From: Nonomuraea soli
GTDB lineage: Bacteria > Actinomycetota > Actinomycetes > Streptosporangiales > Streptosporangiaceae
Reading direction: 5' to 3'
DNA length: 64,000 nt
Assembly (NCBI RefSeq): GCF_013761175.1
Contig: NZ_JACDUR010000014.1
Coordinates: 57,826 to 121,825, forward strand
Below are positions 25,201 through 33,046 of the stretch, in pieces. The position numbers and the translations under genes are program-made. Numbering within the stretch: the stretch's first letter is position 1; every line of letters begins with the position of its first letter. A model generated the notes under the pieces. The model saw only the letters and a list, made by a program, of their open reading frames with translations. It did not search any database and was not told the DNA's origin.

Positions 25201-25579
25201 CAAGCTCGACCGCGCCGCCCTCCCCGATCCCCGCACCACCCGGGCGCACGCCGTCGAGTACGAAGAGCCCGACGGCGCGGCCGAGCGGGCGGTGGCCGAG
25301 GCGTGGTGCGGTGTGCTGGGGCTGGAGCGCATGTCGGCGCACGACAACTTCTTCGCCGCCGGCGGCGATTCCATCCGCAGCCTCAAGGTGCTCTCCAGGC
25401 TGCGCGAGCGGGGCTACGCCGTACGGCTGGAGCACCTGTTCCTTCACCAGACGGTCAGGGAGCTCGCCGGAGCGCTCCTGCCCGCGACCCCGGCCGAGCA
25501 ACCGCCACCGACCGTGGCGGCCTTCGGCCTGCTCAATCCGGCGGACCTGGCCCGTCTTCAGGAAGGCGACGCGAGATGA
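19211..25579 (+). CDS. NRPS, C-A-T-C-A-T, predicted glycine-like residue then serine
   Basis: This 2122-residue dimodular synthetase starts with a roughly 30-residue charged helix (RERLARLSPQQRAALEARLL) that may dock to the upstream protein. Module 1 has C1 (HHVIADRWS near residue 178), A1 (A3 core near 640) and T1 Ser 1020; by-eye A1 specificity is DIAQITLIWK, Gly-like but with Thr at the A301 position. Module 2 has C2 (HHVAADRWT near 1198), A2 (A3 core near 1663) and T2 Ser 2054 in GGDSIRSLK; its code DVWHISLVDK matches serine. Both C domains have Arg in place of the Gly of HHxxxDG. The GGDSI-type carrier and the tail FGLLNPADLARL are the usual ending before a C domain, which here starts the next protein. 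It is ATGA-coupled to that gene. Confidence 0.92.
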   Translation: MSDGDALRERLARLSPQQRAALEARLLAGGGPEPIPARPVGEPEPIPARPEGESAPLTPAQRRLWVIDRLDPGNPAYTLSWSYRLTGPVDPDRLAAAFDALVDRHPILSRVIDVIGGEPYLVPGSPPRLELARTDGQDEGTAWLEAAARHRFDLLAAPAVRAGLAASGPDEHLLSLAIHHVIADRWSVAILMRDWLALYQGQDVGPRPVPFTDYAAWQHAQPAAAGLEYWKDTLDGLPEALDLPADRQRPALLGSSGRRLLFDLDQELTGALRAMAAGQRATLFMVVLAGFQALLSRYTGQRDIAVGTPMAARPHPSLDGTAGLFLNTVVLRGDLGGDPAFSELLTRTRGRVIEAFEHAAVPFETLVDELTTGRDLSRNPLFQVLIAFQNTPPLPSGLPGVRMERLDVRQGTAMFDLDLIVEERADGSLLCVLDYSDELFDDARMRRLGDHLRTLLSAAAADPGTRLSQLPIMDEAETRRGLAAARGRELDVPEVGVPALVAAQAERTPHAPAVRDTGLAELTYAELAAGARRLAVRLRELGIGAEKRVGVCLPRTPELVVALLGVLESGACYVPLDPGYPAERLATLLDDSGAELVVTTPELAARLPEGMATTPVAEPGDRDPEPGELPPCHPAQAAYLIYTSGSTGRPKGVTVPHRGLVSLLEDLRERPGLGEGDAWLFLTSVSFDIAMAEVFAPLVSGGTVLVADTGEIGRAQRLIEAGVPHTVQATPSVLSTLVPSLAAGRVARIISTGEALPSALAAKLVGLTGELWDLYGPTETTIWSSGHQVVRPGGSSIGTPVANTAAHVVDANLRLQPIGVPGELVLGGAGVTRGYHGRAGLTADRFVPDPFGPPGGRLYRTGDLVRRHAGGHLEYLGRLDDQVKIRGVRIEPGEISAALATHPGVRQAVVAVRDDAPGGRGLVAYVRGTAQAGELRAHVRARLPEAMVPVAFVRVEVFPTLPSGKLDRSALPAPEAVVQERVHVAPRTPLEAELAGMWRELLARERIGVTDDFFSLGGHSLLALSLVTRLRERFGAEVPLRRVFESPTIAGLAPVVAAAGAAGGPATLPPAGPGPVAPTHAQARLWFLDQLDPGNPAYNVAWAERLTGRLDVDVLVAAFADVVDRHDALRLVIVARDGEPELAECRHRPVLRVHDAASLPPDVGRQEARHRFDLAEGPLVRALLVRHDDHTHDLYLTLHHVAADRWTLSILLRDLMTRYRARLGASGDLPALAAGFRDFAAWHRERAASREADLAYWRQALEGLPGTLDLPSDRQRQGLPTHEGRRLTFRIDAATTTATRSFAAERRATPFMVLAAALQAVLARYTGRDDIPIGTPVSGRTHTAAENLAGLFLNTLVLRGDLSGRPGFGELVLRTRERVLDAHEHAELPFELLVQELAQERDLGRNPLFQVMLAVQNVPPAPPGDAALRLSTLDVDPGVTQADLHLVVEEAGEELVGVLHYATDLFDHDRMERFAGHFRRLLAAALAEPDLPIAELPFVTEPELRLIAAANDTGEPEPPATLAALLAGQAARTPQALALSAPHGGGLSYEEFARRVGGLAALLTEAGVRPGDVVGVCLERGPDLVVAVHAVVAAGAAYLPLEPDHPADRLAGMMADAGARVAISVAAHAVRLPPEAGRVLLDERWPDRPLPELEIHPDALAYVIFTSGSTGRPKGVGVSHRAIVNRLRWMQDTFRLAPDDRVLHKTPFSFDVSVWELFWPLLTGASLTVARPGGHADPGYLAGLMATERITAAHFVPSMLAPFLDEEELPGTLRRVICSGEALGPELAARLHKRLPGAELHNLYGPTEAAVDVSWHACVPGERSVPIGAPITATRLEVLDAAMRRVPVGVPGTLWIGGVQLARGYVGRPGLTAERFLPDPYGPPGARLYDTGDLARWRPDGEIDYLGRADDQVKIRGMRVELGEVEAALRGLPGVAAAAVRAVSDGAGLRLAAYVVPATSHADAGGFSLEALREVLPAHLVPATCTLLDTLPLTRSGKLDRAALPDPRTTRAHAVEYEEPDGAAERAVAEAWCGVLGLERMSAHDNFFAAGGDSIRSLKVLSRLRERGYAVRLEHLFLHQTVRELAGALLPATPAEQPPPTVAAFGLLNPADLARLQEGDAR

Positions 25580-28500
25580 CAGCTGCGACTACAGCCGCGG
25601 CGTGGGGCGGAACGGAGGACGCCTACCCCTTGGCGGCCCTCCAGGCCGGCATGATCTTTCACAGCGTGTCCGAACCGGGCGCCGCGACCTACCACGACCT
25701 GACCACGCTCACGCTCCGTGCCCGCTTCGAGCGCGAAGCCCTGGAGGCGGCGCTGGCCGAGGTGAGCGCCCGGCACCCGGTGCTGCGCACCGCGATCGAC
25801 CTGACCAGCTTCAGCGAGGCGCTGCAGTTCGTCTACGGCAGGGTGACGCTGCCGCTGGAGGTCACCGACCTGCGAGGGTCCGGTGACCCGCGGGCGGAGA
25901 TCGACGCCTGGAGCGAGCTGGAGAAACGGCGCCCGTTCGACTGGGCGGCGCCGCCGCTGGCCCGCTGCCACGTGCATCTGCTGCCCGGCGACGACAGCTT
26001 CGCCTTCAGCTTCAGCTTCCACCACGCGATCCTCGACGGGTGGAGCGTGGCGGCGCTGATGACGGAGATCTTCAGCCGCTACGAGGCACTCCTGGACGGC
26101 CGGTCGCTGCCCGCCCCGCCGCCCGCCGCCGCCTTCCGCGACCTGGTGGCCGCGGAGCGTGCCGCGGTCGCCTCGCCCGGTGCGCGCGCCTTCTGGCAGG
26201 GGCGGGTCGCCGAACTGCCGCAGACCCGGGTGCCACGGCTGCCGGGGCCGTTCGCGGACGAGCAGGGCGTGTCGGTGCTGCGCCGCCCGGTCCCGGCCGC
26301 CCTGCTGGACCGGCTGGAGGCGGTGGCCCGCGAGCTGCGGGTGCCGCTGCGCACCGTGCTGCTGGCCGCCCACCTGCGGGTGCTGGCCCTGGTCTCGGGC
26401 CAGAACGAGGTGGTGACCGGGCTGGTCACGCACAACCGGCCGGAGAGCGAGGGCGGCGAGGAGGTGCTCGGCCTCTTCCTCAACACCGTGCCGGTGCGGC
26501 TCGACGTCGCCGCCCCGACGTGGGGCGAGCTGGTGAAGCGGGTGTTCGACGAGGAGGTGGCGCTGCTGCCGCATCGGCAGTATCCGCTGTTCGAGATCCA
26601 GCGCCTGGCGGGCCGTACCCCGATGCTGGAGGTGCTCTTCGACTTCCGCGACTTCCACGTCTACCGCGGCCTTCCCGGCATCAGGATCGAGGGGCAGGAG
26701 TTCTTCGAGGAGACCGACCTGGCCTTCGCGGCCGGGTTCACCCGCTCGCGCGAGCACGGCGGCTTCGACCTGACGCTCACCTACGACCGGCAGACGTACG
26801 GCCGCGCCCAGATGGAGGCCGTCGCCGGCTATTACATGACGGCGCTGGAGCAGTGCGCCGATCCGGGCGCCGACCCGCGTCCCGCCTCGCCCTACCTCGG
26901 CGCCGACGCGGCTGCCATCGAGGCGTGGAACGAGACCGCCCGGCCGTACCGGCAGGGGCTGCTGCACGAGCTGATCGCCGAGCGAGCCGCCGAGCGGCCC
27001 GGCGCGCCCGCCGTCTGCTTCGCCGGCCGGTGGATCACCTATGGCGAGCTGGCCGAGCGGGCGCGTGACCTGGCCGGGCGGTTGCGCGCGGCCGGCGCGG
27101 GCCCTGACCACGTGGTCGGGGTACGGCTGGAGCGCGGGCCCGACCTGCTGCCCGCGCTGCTCGGAGTGCTGATGGCCGGTGCCGCCTACCTGCCGCTGGA
27201 GTCGAGCGTGCCGGAGGAACGCCAGGCCGACATGATCGCCCAGGCGGGCGCCAGGATCGTGATCGGCGACGGGCTCACCCTGGACAAGCTCGACGGCCCG
27301 GCTCCGGAGCCGGGAGGCGCGCACGAGGACACGCTCGCTTACGTGATCTTCACCTCCGGCTCCACCGGCCGCCCCAAGGGCGTCGGCGTCTCCCACCGGG
27401 CGATCGTCAACCGGCTGGAGTGGATGCAGGACACCTTCCGGCTCACCCCTGACGACCGGGTCCTGCACAAGACGCCGCTGTCGTTCGACGTGTCGGTGTG
27501 GGAGCTGTTCTGGCCGCTGCTGGCGGGAGCCGGGCTGGTCGTCGCCGAACCCGGCGCCCACCAGGACGGCGGCAGGCTGGCCGAGCTGATCACCGCCCAC
27601 GACGTGGGCATCGTGCACTTCGTGCCGTCGATGCTGCAGCTGTTCCTCGACGAACCCGAGCTGCCCGCCGCGATGCGCCGGGTGGTGTGCTCCGGCGAGG
27701 CGCTCAGCCCCGAGCTGGCCGCCCGCTTCCACGAGCGGCTGCCGGGGGCCGAGCTGCACAACCTGTACGGCCCGACCGAGGCCGCGGTCGACGTGACCTG
27801 GCACGCGTGCGTTCCCGGCGAGCGGATCGTGCCCATCGGCGGGCCGGTCGCCAACACCCGGCTGGAGGTGCTGGACCCCTCCGGCCGCCGCGTGCCCGTC
27901 GGCACCCCCGGCGAGCTGCACCTGGGCGGCGTGCAGCTCGCGCGCGGCTACGTGGGGCGGCCGGGGCTGACCGCCGAGCGGTTCGTGCCCGACCCGTACG
28001 GCCCGCCCGGCACCCGGCTCTACCGCACCGGCGACATGGCCCGATGGCTGCCCGGCGGCGAGATCGAGTACCTGGGCCGCACCGACTTCCAGGTCAAGAT
28101 CCGGGGCCAGCGCGTCGAGCTGGGCGAGATCGAGGCGCGGCTGGCCGAACGGCCCGACGTGCGCGCGGCCGTGGTGGCCCTGCGCGGTGAGCGGCTGGTC
28201 GGCTATCTGGTGCCCGCCTCGGCCGAGCAGCCACCGCCCGCCTTCGCCGTCGTCGCCACCGACCTGCGAAGACACCTTCCCGACCACATGGTGCCCTCGG
28301 CGTGGGTGTGGCTGGAGGAACTGCCCGTCACCGCCAACGGCAAGCTCGACAGGGCCGCGCTGCCCGAGCCCGACCGCCCCGAGCGTGAGCCGTACGTGCC
28401 GCCGCGCGACCCGTTCGAGGCCAGGCTGGCGACGTTGTTCGAGGAGACGCTCGGCGTGCAGGCGATCGGCGTGCACGACGACTTCTTCGCCCTGGGCGGC

Positions 28501-29445
28501 CACTCCCTGCTGGCGCTGCGGCTGACCATGCTGCTGCGCAAGGAGCTGGACCGCACAGTGCCGCTGGCGACCGTGCTCACCGCCCCCACGGTGGCGTCGC
28601 TGGCGACGGAGCTGCGCAGGCCCGCGGACAACGACGCCGACGCCGAACGGATCGTGCCGCTGCGCACCGCCGGGCCACGCTCGCCGATCTTCCTCTTCCA
28701 CGCGCTCGGGGGACAGGTCTTCCGCTACCTGCCGCTCTCCCGCAGGCTCGGCGCCGACCAGCCGGTCTACACCGTCCAGGCGGCCGGTCTGGCGCCGGGG
28801 GAGGTCCCGCACGCCACGCTCGAGGAGATGGTCGACGACTACACCGCCCACATCCGCAAGGTCAGGCCGCACGGGCCGTACATCCTGGGCGGTTACTGCA
28901 TCGGCGGCAACATCGCGCTGGAGACGGCGCGGCGGCTGCGTGCGCTCGGCGAGCAGGTGCCGCTGGTGGTGCTGTTCTACTCCGACGCAGAGGAGCCGGT
29001 CATCCGCGCCTCGCTGGAAGACGACTCCGTGCTCCTCATGCACGCCCTGGCCGGCGGCAACGTCCGCATGGACCTCGACGAACTGCACCGGATGCGCCCC
29101 GACGAGCGGCTGCTGGCCGTCATCGACGCCGCGGCCCGCGCCGACACCCTGCAGCCCGACGCCGCCGACCTCAACCAGGCCAGGCGGTTCCTGTCGGTCT
29201 TCCGCGCCAACGCGCACGCCGTCGGCTACTACCGGCACGAGCCCTACGACGGCGACGTGCTCCTGTTCTCGCCCACGTCGCAGGACGCCCCGCCCGACGA
29301 CATGGGCTGGCGCGAGGTCGTCACCGGCTCCTTGCGTATCTCGCCCATCCACGGCGAACGCTTCACCGTCATGTACGAACCACGGGTCGCCCTGGCGGCC
29401 GACGAGCTGAGGAGCACCATCGATCATGGCGTCACCCCCCACTGA
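25576..29445 (+). CDS. terminal NRPS, C-A-T-TE, predicted serine, Cys-type thioesterase
   Basis: The ATG at 25576 overlaps the previous stop and is chosen over in-frame codons further left, which lie inside the upstream gene. The product has 1289 residues. C starts at once with DAYPLAALQAGMIFH and has an intact HHAILDGWS (His 149). A has its core near 591 (FTSGSTGRPKG) and specificity residues DVWHVSLVDK, a serine code. T has Ser 977 in LGGHSLLAL. The C-terminal ~240 residues are a type I thioesterase whose nucleophile elbow is GGYCIGGN, with Cys 1108 where Ser is usual. The catalytic-His region reads IHGERF, with Arg 1262 at the usual His position and His 1259 three residues earlier. It should release the finished chain by hydrolysis or cyclisation. 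Confidence 0.92.
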   Translation: MTAATTAAAWGGTEDAYPLAALQAGMIFHSVSEPGAATYHDLTTLTLRARFEREALEAALAEVSARHPVLRTAIDLTSFSEALQFVYGRVTLPLEVTDLRGSGDPRAEIDAWSELEKRRPFDWAAPPLARCHVHLLPGDDSFAFSFSFHHAILDGWSVAALMTEIFSRYEALLDGRSLPAPPPAAAFRDLVAAERAAVASPGARAFWQGRVAELPQTRVPRLPGPFADEQGVSVLRRPVPAALLDRLEAVARELRVPLRTVLLAAHLRVLALVSGQNEVVTGLVTHNRPESEGGEEVLGLFLNTVPVRLDVAAPTWGELVKRVFDEEVALLPHRQYPLFEIQRLAGRTPMLEVLFDFRDFHVYRGLPGIRIEGQEFFEETDLAFAAGFTRSREHGGFDLTLTYDRQTYGRAQMEAVAGYYMTALEQCADPGADPRPASPYLGADAAAIEAWNETARPYRQGLLHELIAERAAERPGAPAVCFAGRWITYGELAERARDLAGRLRAAGAGPDHVVGVRLERGPDLLPALLGVLMAGAAYLPLESSVPEERQADMIAQAGARIVIGDGLTLDKLDGPAPEPGGAHEDTLAYVIFTSGSTGRPKGVGVSHRAIVNRLEWMQDTFRLTPDDRVLHKTPLSFDVSVWELFWPLLAGAGLVVAEPGAHQDGGRLAELITAHDVGIVHFVPSMLQLFLDEPELPAAMRRVVCSGEALSPELAARFHERLPGAELHNLYGPTEAAVDVTWHACVPGERIVPIGGPVANTRLEVLDPSGRRVPVGTPGELHLGGVQLARGYVGRPGLTAERFVPDPYGPPGTRLYRTGDMARWLPGGEIEYLGRTDFQVKIRGQRVELGEIEARLAERPDVRAAVVALRGERLVGYLVPASAEQPPPAFAVVATDLRRHLPDHMVPSAWVWLEELPVTANGKLDRAALPEPDRPEREPYVPPRDPFEARLATLFEETLGVQAIGVHDDFFALGGHSLLALRLTMLLRKELDRTVPLATVLTAPTVASLATELRRPADNDADAERIVPLRTAGPRSPIFLFHALGGQVFRYLPLSRRLGADQPVYTVQAAGLAPGEVPHATLEEMVDDYTAHIRKVRPHGPYILGGYCIGGNIALETARRLRALGEQVPLVVLFYSDAEEPVIRASLEDDSVLLMHALAGGNVRMDLDELHRMRPDERLLAVIDAAARADTLQPDAADLNQARRFLSVFRANAHAVGYYRHEPYDGDVLLFSPTSQDAPPDDMGWREVVTGSLRISPIHGERFTVMYEPRVALAADELRSTIDHGVTPH

Positions 29446-30697
29446 CGCGCCCGCCTCCCTGTGGCGCAACCCGGACTTCCTCAAGCTCTGGGCGGGCCAG
29501 AGCCTGTCACTGGTCGGCTCGCAGTTCACGCTGCTGGCCATGCCGCTGATCGCGTTCATCATGCTGGACGCGTCGGTCGCCGAGATGGGCGTGCTGGGAG
29601 CGCTCGGCCGGCTGCCGATGGTGCTGTTCTTCGTCGTCGGCGTCTGGGTGGACCGCATGCGGCGCCGCCCGATGCTGATCTGGACCGACCTGGTGCGCGC
29701 GGCCGTCCTGACCAGCGTCCCCGTGCTGTTCTTCATGGACATGCTGACGCTGTGGTGGCTCTACGGCGTCGTGCTGATCATGGGAGTGGCGGGCGTGCTG
29801 TTCGAGATCGCCTACCGCTCCTACCTGCCGGCGCTGGTCGAGCCCGAGCTGCTCGGCGACGGCAACAGCAAGCTGCAGCTCAGCGAGTCGATCTCGCGCT
29901 TCGCCGGGCCGAGCCTGGCGGGCCTGCTGATCGCGGCCAGGAACGCCGCCCCGGTGATCCTGCTCGTCGACGCCGCCAGCTACCTGGTCTCGGCGCTGAC
30001 GCTGGGCGCGATCCGCAAGCGGGAGGACCCGCCCGAGCAGGAGGCGGGCGGCAGCATGATCCCGGCGATCAAGGCCGGGTTCGCGTGGGTGATGACGCAG
30101 CCGATGATCCGGCCGATCGCCATCGCCACCGCCGTCTACTCCTTCTTCGACATCGGCGTGCTGCAGACCCTCTACATCCCGTTCGTCGTGGCAGAGGTCG
30201 GGGTGCCCGCCGCCTGGACCGGCGGCGTGCTGGCCGTGGGTGGCGTGGGCGCCATCATCGGCGCGTGGTTGTCGGTGCGGCTGATGAAGAAGTACGGCCC
30301 GGGGCCGGTCATGGTCTGGTCGACGATCATCGGCAACAGCGCGCTCATCCTGGTGCCGCTGGCCGGTGGCCCGCTGTGGGCGGCCATCGGTGTGCTGGGC
30401 TTCTCCCAGCTGCTGGTCGGCATCTGCACGCAGGTCTTCGTCGTCAACAACATCACCGTGCTGCAGTCGGCCACCCCCCGGGAGATGGGCGGCCGCGTCA
30501 TCGCCACGATCTGGGCGCTCGGGCTGGTGCCCGCGCCGCTGGGCGCGCTGCTGGCGGGCCTGATTGGCGAGACGTTCGGCATGCGTCCTGTGGTGCTCGG
30601 CGCGGCGCTCATCGGCGCCATCGTGCCGATGCTCGTGTTGTGGTTCTCTCCCGTGCCGAAGATGAAAGAGGTGCCGACTGCTCCCGTCCCCGGCTGA
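29426..30697 (+). CDS. MFS exporter (DHA3/EntS-like)
   Basis: This 423-residue protein has about 12 hydrophobic segments, starting with the helix around LWAGQSLSLVGSQFTLLAMP that is typical of the DHA3 drug/siderophore exporter branch (EntS-like). The loop-2/3 motif VGVWVDRMRRRPML matches the MFS GxxxDRxGRR signature. The start overlaps the end of the terminal synthetase by 20 bases and has an AGGAG site within that gene, so it is the last gene of the biosynthetic operon. It probably exports the product and may give self-resistance. Transport of another compound cannot be excluded. It ends four bases before the convergent LLM oxidoreductase gene. Confidence 0.9.
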   Translation: MASPPTDAPASLWRNPDFLKLWAGQSLSLVGSQFTLLAMPLIAFIMLDASVAEMGVLGALGRLPMVLFFVVGVWVDRMRRRPMLIWTDLVRAAVLTSVPVLFFMDMLTLWWLYGVVLIMGVAGVLFEIAYRSYLPALVEPELLGDGNSKLQLSESISRFAGPSLAGLLIAARNAAPVILLVDAASYLVSALTLGAIRKREDPPEQEAGGSMIPAIKAGFAWVMTQPMIRPIAIATAVYSFFDIGVLQTLYIPFVVAEVGVPAAWTGGVLAVGGVGAIIGAWLSVRLMKKYGPGPVMVWSTIIGNSALILVPLAGGPLWAAIGVLGFSQLLVGICTQVFVVNNITVLQSATPREMGGRVIATIWALGLVPAPLGALLAGLIGETFGMRPVVLGAALIGAIVPMLVLWFSPVPKMKEVPTAPVPG

Positions 30698-30701
30698 GCC
30701 G

Positions 30702-31739
30702 TCATGCGTTCAGCTCGGCCAGCCAGGCCAGCTGCTCCATGCGGTCGTCCAGGGTGGGTGCGTTGAGCCCGACGATGAGCCGCGAGGCGCCCGCCTTGCG
30801 GTAGGCGCCGAGGCGCTCGCGCACCCGTTCCGGCGTGCCGCACAACGTCAGCGCGTCGACCAGGTCGTCGGCCAGCTCGTCGGTGGCCGCCATCAGGTCA
30901 CCCTCGAAGTAGGCGTCCTGCACGGCTTCGGCCTCCTGGCCGAAGCCGAGCCGGTGCGCCAGGCGGTTGTAGAAGTTGACGCCGCGGGTGCCCATCGCGC
31001 CCAGGTACAACGCGAGCATGGGCCTGACCATGTCGCGCGCGTAGTCGGCGTCGTCGTCGACCATGGCCATGACCATGGGGGAGATCTCGACGGCGCCGGC
31101 CGGGCGGCCCGCTCTGGCGGCTCCGGCGGTCAGGCGCTCGCCGAGCTCGGCGACGTGCTCCGGCGGGAAGTGGATCGGCAGCCAGCCGTCGGCGATCTCG
31201 CCGGCCAGCTCGACCGCCCTGGGTCCCATGGCGGCCAGGTGCAGCGGCAGGGGGCGCTGCAGGGGAGCCACCGACATGCTGAGCGCCTTGCCGCGGCTGT
31301 CAGGCAGCGGCAGGGTGAGCTCGGGACCGTCGTGCGCGACCGGGCGGCCGTCGACGGCGGTGCGCACGACCGCCACGTAGTCGCGCAGGTGGGCCAGCGG
31401 CCGCTCGTAGCGGTGGCCGTGCCAGCCCTCGGCGACCTGCGGTCCCGAGGCGCCCAGGCCGAGCAGGAATCGGCCGCGCGACAGCCGGTCGATCGTGACA
31501 GCGGTCATCGCGGTGGCGACGGCGGTGCGGGCGGTCACCTGCAGCACGCCGGTGCCCAGGCCGATCCGCTCGGTGCCCGCCGCCAGCCAGGCGAGCGTGG
31601 CGGCCGGGTCGACGCCGTACCCCTCGGACGCCCATACCGAGTCGTATCCGAGCCTTTCTGCCTCGCGGACCAGGGTGAGCTGATCGTCGTGGGAGGCCGC
31701 GATCGGGCCGAGGGTGCCGATGCTGAATCCGAGCCGCAC
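30702..31739 (-). CDS. LLM-class F420-dependent oxidoreductase
   Basis: The start is the GTG at 31739, five bases after a GGAGG site; the frame continues upstream but has no ribosome-binding site there. The 345-residue product has the luciferase-like TIM-barrel features of F420-dependent enzymes: RLGFSIGTLG at the N-terminus, EAERLGYDSVWASEGYG, IGLGTGVLQVTART, DRLSRGRFLLGLGASGP and the C-terminal TLCGTPERVRERL. Such enzymes transfer hydride using F420H2 or act as flavin monooxygenases, so it could modify the NRPS-PKS product. It is convergent with the exporter and divergent from the acyltransferase-like gene, with which it shares a promoter region carrying paired TGATCA-centred repeats. Confidence 0.88.
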   Translation of the reverse strand: MRLGFSIGTLGPIAASHDDQLTLVREAERLGYDSVWASEGYGVDPAATLAWLAAGTERIGLGTGVLQVTARTAVATAMTAVTIDRLSRGRFLLGLGASGPQVAEGWHGHRYERPLAHLRDYVAVVRTAVDGRPVAHDGPELTLPLPDSRGKALSMSVAPLQRPLPLHLAAMGPRAVELAGEIADGWLPIHFPPEHVAELGERLTAGAARAGRPAGAVEISPMVMAMVDDDADYARDMVRPMLALYLGAMGTRGVNFYNRLAHRLGFGQEAEAVQDAYFEGDLMAATDELADDLVDALTLCGTPERVRERLGAYRKAGASRLIVGLNAPTLDDRMEQLAWLAELNA

Positions 31740-31765
31740 GAAAGCCTCCAAAGAGTCGGTCCCAC

Positions 31766-31818
31766 TGATCACTTTAGGGACGACATGTCGGCATTCAAGG
31801 GGAATTCGACAGTGATCA
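31766..31818. promoter_or_regulatory. paired inverted TGATCACT sites in a divergent promoter
   Basis: TGATCACT at 31766-31773 and its inverse AGTGATCA at 31811-31818 lie 45 bp centre to centre between the two divergent genes. They could bind one regulator controlling both. No adjacent regulator gene is present. Confidence 0.35.
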
Positions 31819-31863
31819 TCTGGTGGGCCGCGATCGCGGATCGCCGCCCGGATCGGAGCACCC

Positions 31864-32994
31864 ATGCCCACGCTCGCTGACCCCCTGGCCGGCCCCATCA
31901 GCCTGACCTGGGACAAGCTCGCCGGAGACCGGTTCTACTCGACCCGGCCGTGGCTCGCCTACTGCTCGGAGACCGCGCTCGCCCCGGCGGCCGCCGTCGT
32001 GGTGGATCTGCCCGGCGGCGGCATGGCGGGGCTGCCTGTATCGCTGGCCGGTCCCAACCTCCAGCCGTTCTGCGACTGGCACACCCTCCTGGGACAACGC
32101 GGGCTGCCCCTCCCGCCGCGCTTCGGCCTGATGGCCGGGCCCGTCCTCGGCCACCAGGCGCACCTGCTGAGCACACCGGGCGTCGGCAGGAAGGAGGCCG
32201 CGGCAGCCGTACGGAACACGCTGGCCGGGACCGGGATGCCCGCGATCGGCATGTTCTTCGTCACCCCCGACGCGGCGGCACTGCGGGAGGCGGGCGCGCC
32301 CGTCACACCGGTGCTGCTCGACGCCGACGCCTGGCTGGCCGTACCCGAAGGCGGCTGGGACGAATGGCTGGCCGGGCTCAGCCGGGGCCGCCGCCACGTC
32401 GTGCGTCAGGAGTCGAGCCGCTTCGCCGAGGCCGGATACCGGCTGCGCGAGGTGGCGCTGAGCGAGTGCGCCGAGGCCACCGCCGTCCAGCTGGAGGAGA
32501 CCGAGGCGAAGTACGGCCGCAGCGGCCTGCTCTACCTCGAGACGCTGCGGTCGCAGGCCCGCCATCTCGGAGACAAGGCCAGGGTGCTGCTGTGCCTGCC
32601 GCCCGAGGGGCCCGCGGTCGGCCACGTGCTGTTCTACGTGTACGGCGACACGCTCTACATCCGCTCGGCAGGCTTCACCTACGCGCGGCTGCGCGGAGTG
32701 GCCGAGTACTTCAACGTCGTGATCTACCAGATGTTGCGCCGCGCAGCCGCGATCGGGGCGCGCTGGGTGCACCTGGGCACCGGATCCAGCGAGGCCAAGG
32801 CGTTGCGCGGTGCGCGGCTGCGGCCGCTGTGGCTGGTGGACCTGTCGCCGGTCAGCGTGCTGGCGGGACTGGACGAACAGGTGGTGGCCGCCAACGCGGC
32901 CACGCTCGCACGGTTGTCGCCGACGGCGTTCGTGAGCGGCCGATGGGAACTGGACGGCGAAGCGCGAGCCTGGGCGGGGGTGGCGGGGAGCTGA
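31864..32994 (+). CDS. FemAB/GNAT-fold acyltransferase-like protein
   Basis: This 376-residue protein has the double-GNAT look of FemAB/BioF2-like (Acetyltransf_6) proteins. The most telling part is the second half: GRRHVVRQESSRFAEAGYRL, then EETEAKYGRSGLLYLETL, the acceptor-strand segment GHVLFYVYGDTLYIRSAGFT, and YFNVVIYQMLRRAAAIGARW with HLGTGSSEAK. Such proteins transfer aminoacyl or acyl groups to amines; in natural-product clusters they can decorate a peptide. The exact donor and acceptor are unknown. It lies beyond the exporter and is transcribed in the cluster direction from its own divergent promoter, so membership in the cluster is plausible but not shown. Confidence 0.65.
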   Translation: MPTLADPLAGPISLTWDKLAGDRFYSTRPWLAYCSETALAPAAAVVVDLPGGGMAGLPVSLAGPNLQPFCDWHTLLGQRGLPLPPRFGLMAGPVLGHQAHLLSTPGVGRKEAAAAVRNTLAGTGMPAIGMFFVTPDAAALREAGAPVTPVLLDADAWLAVPEGGWDEWLAGLSRGRRHVVRQESSRFAEAGYRLREVALSECAEATAVQLEETEAKYGRSGLLYLETLRSQARHLGDKARVLLCLPPEGPAVGHVLFYVYGDTLYIRSAGFTYARLRGVAEYFNVVIYQMLRRAAAIGARWVHLGTGSSEAKALRGARLRPLWLVDLSPVSVLAGLDEQVVAANAATLARLSPTAFVSGRWELDGEARAWAGVAGS

Positions 32995-33046
32995 GTGCCG
33001 TGTGCGCCCAGGTCCCTCGGGGCGAGGACCCTCGGCGGCCGGCCCC

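Noticed and set aside
25303..25575. Longer version of the terminal NRPS starting at 25303
   Set aside because: That extension lies wholly inside the upstream synthetase gene in another frame; the ATGA overlap at 25576 and the immediate start of the C domain fix the true start.
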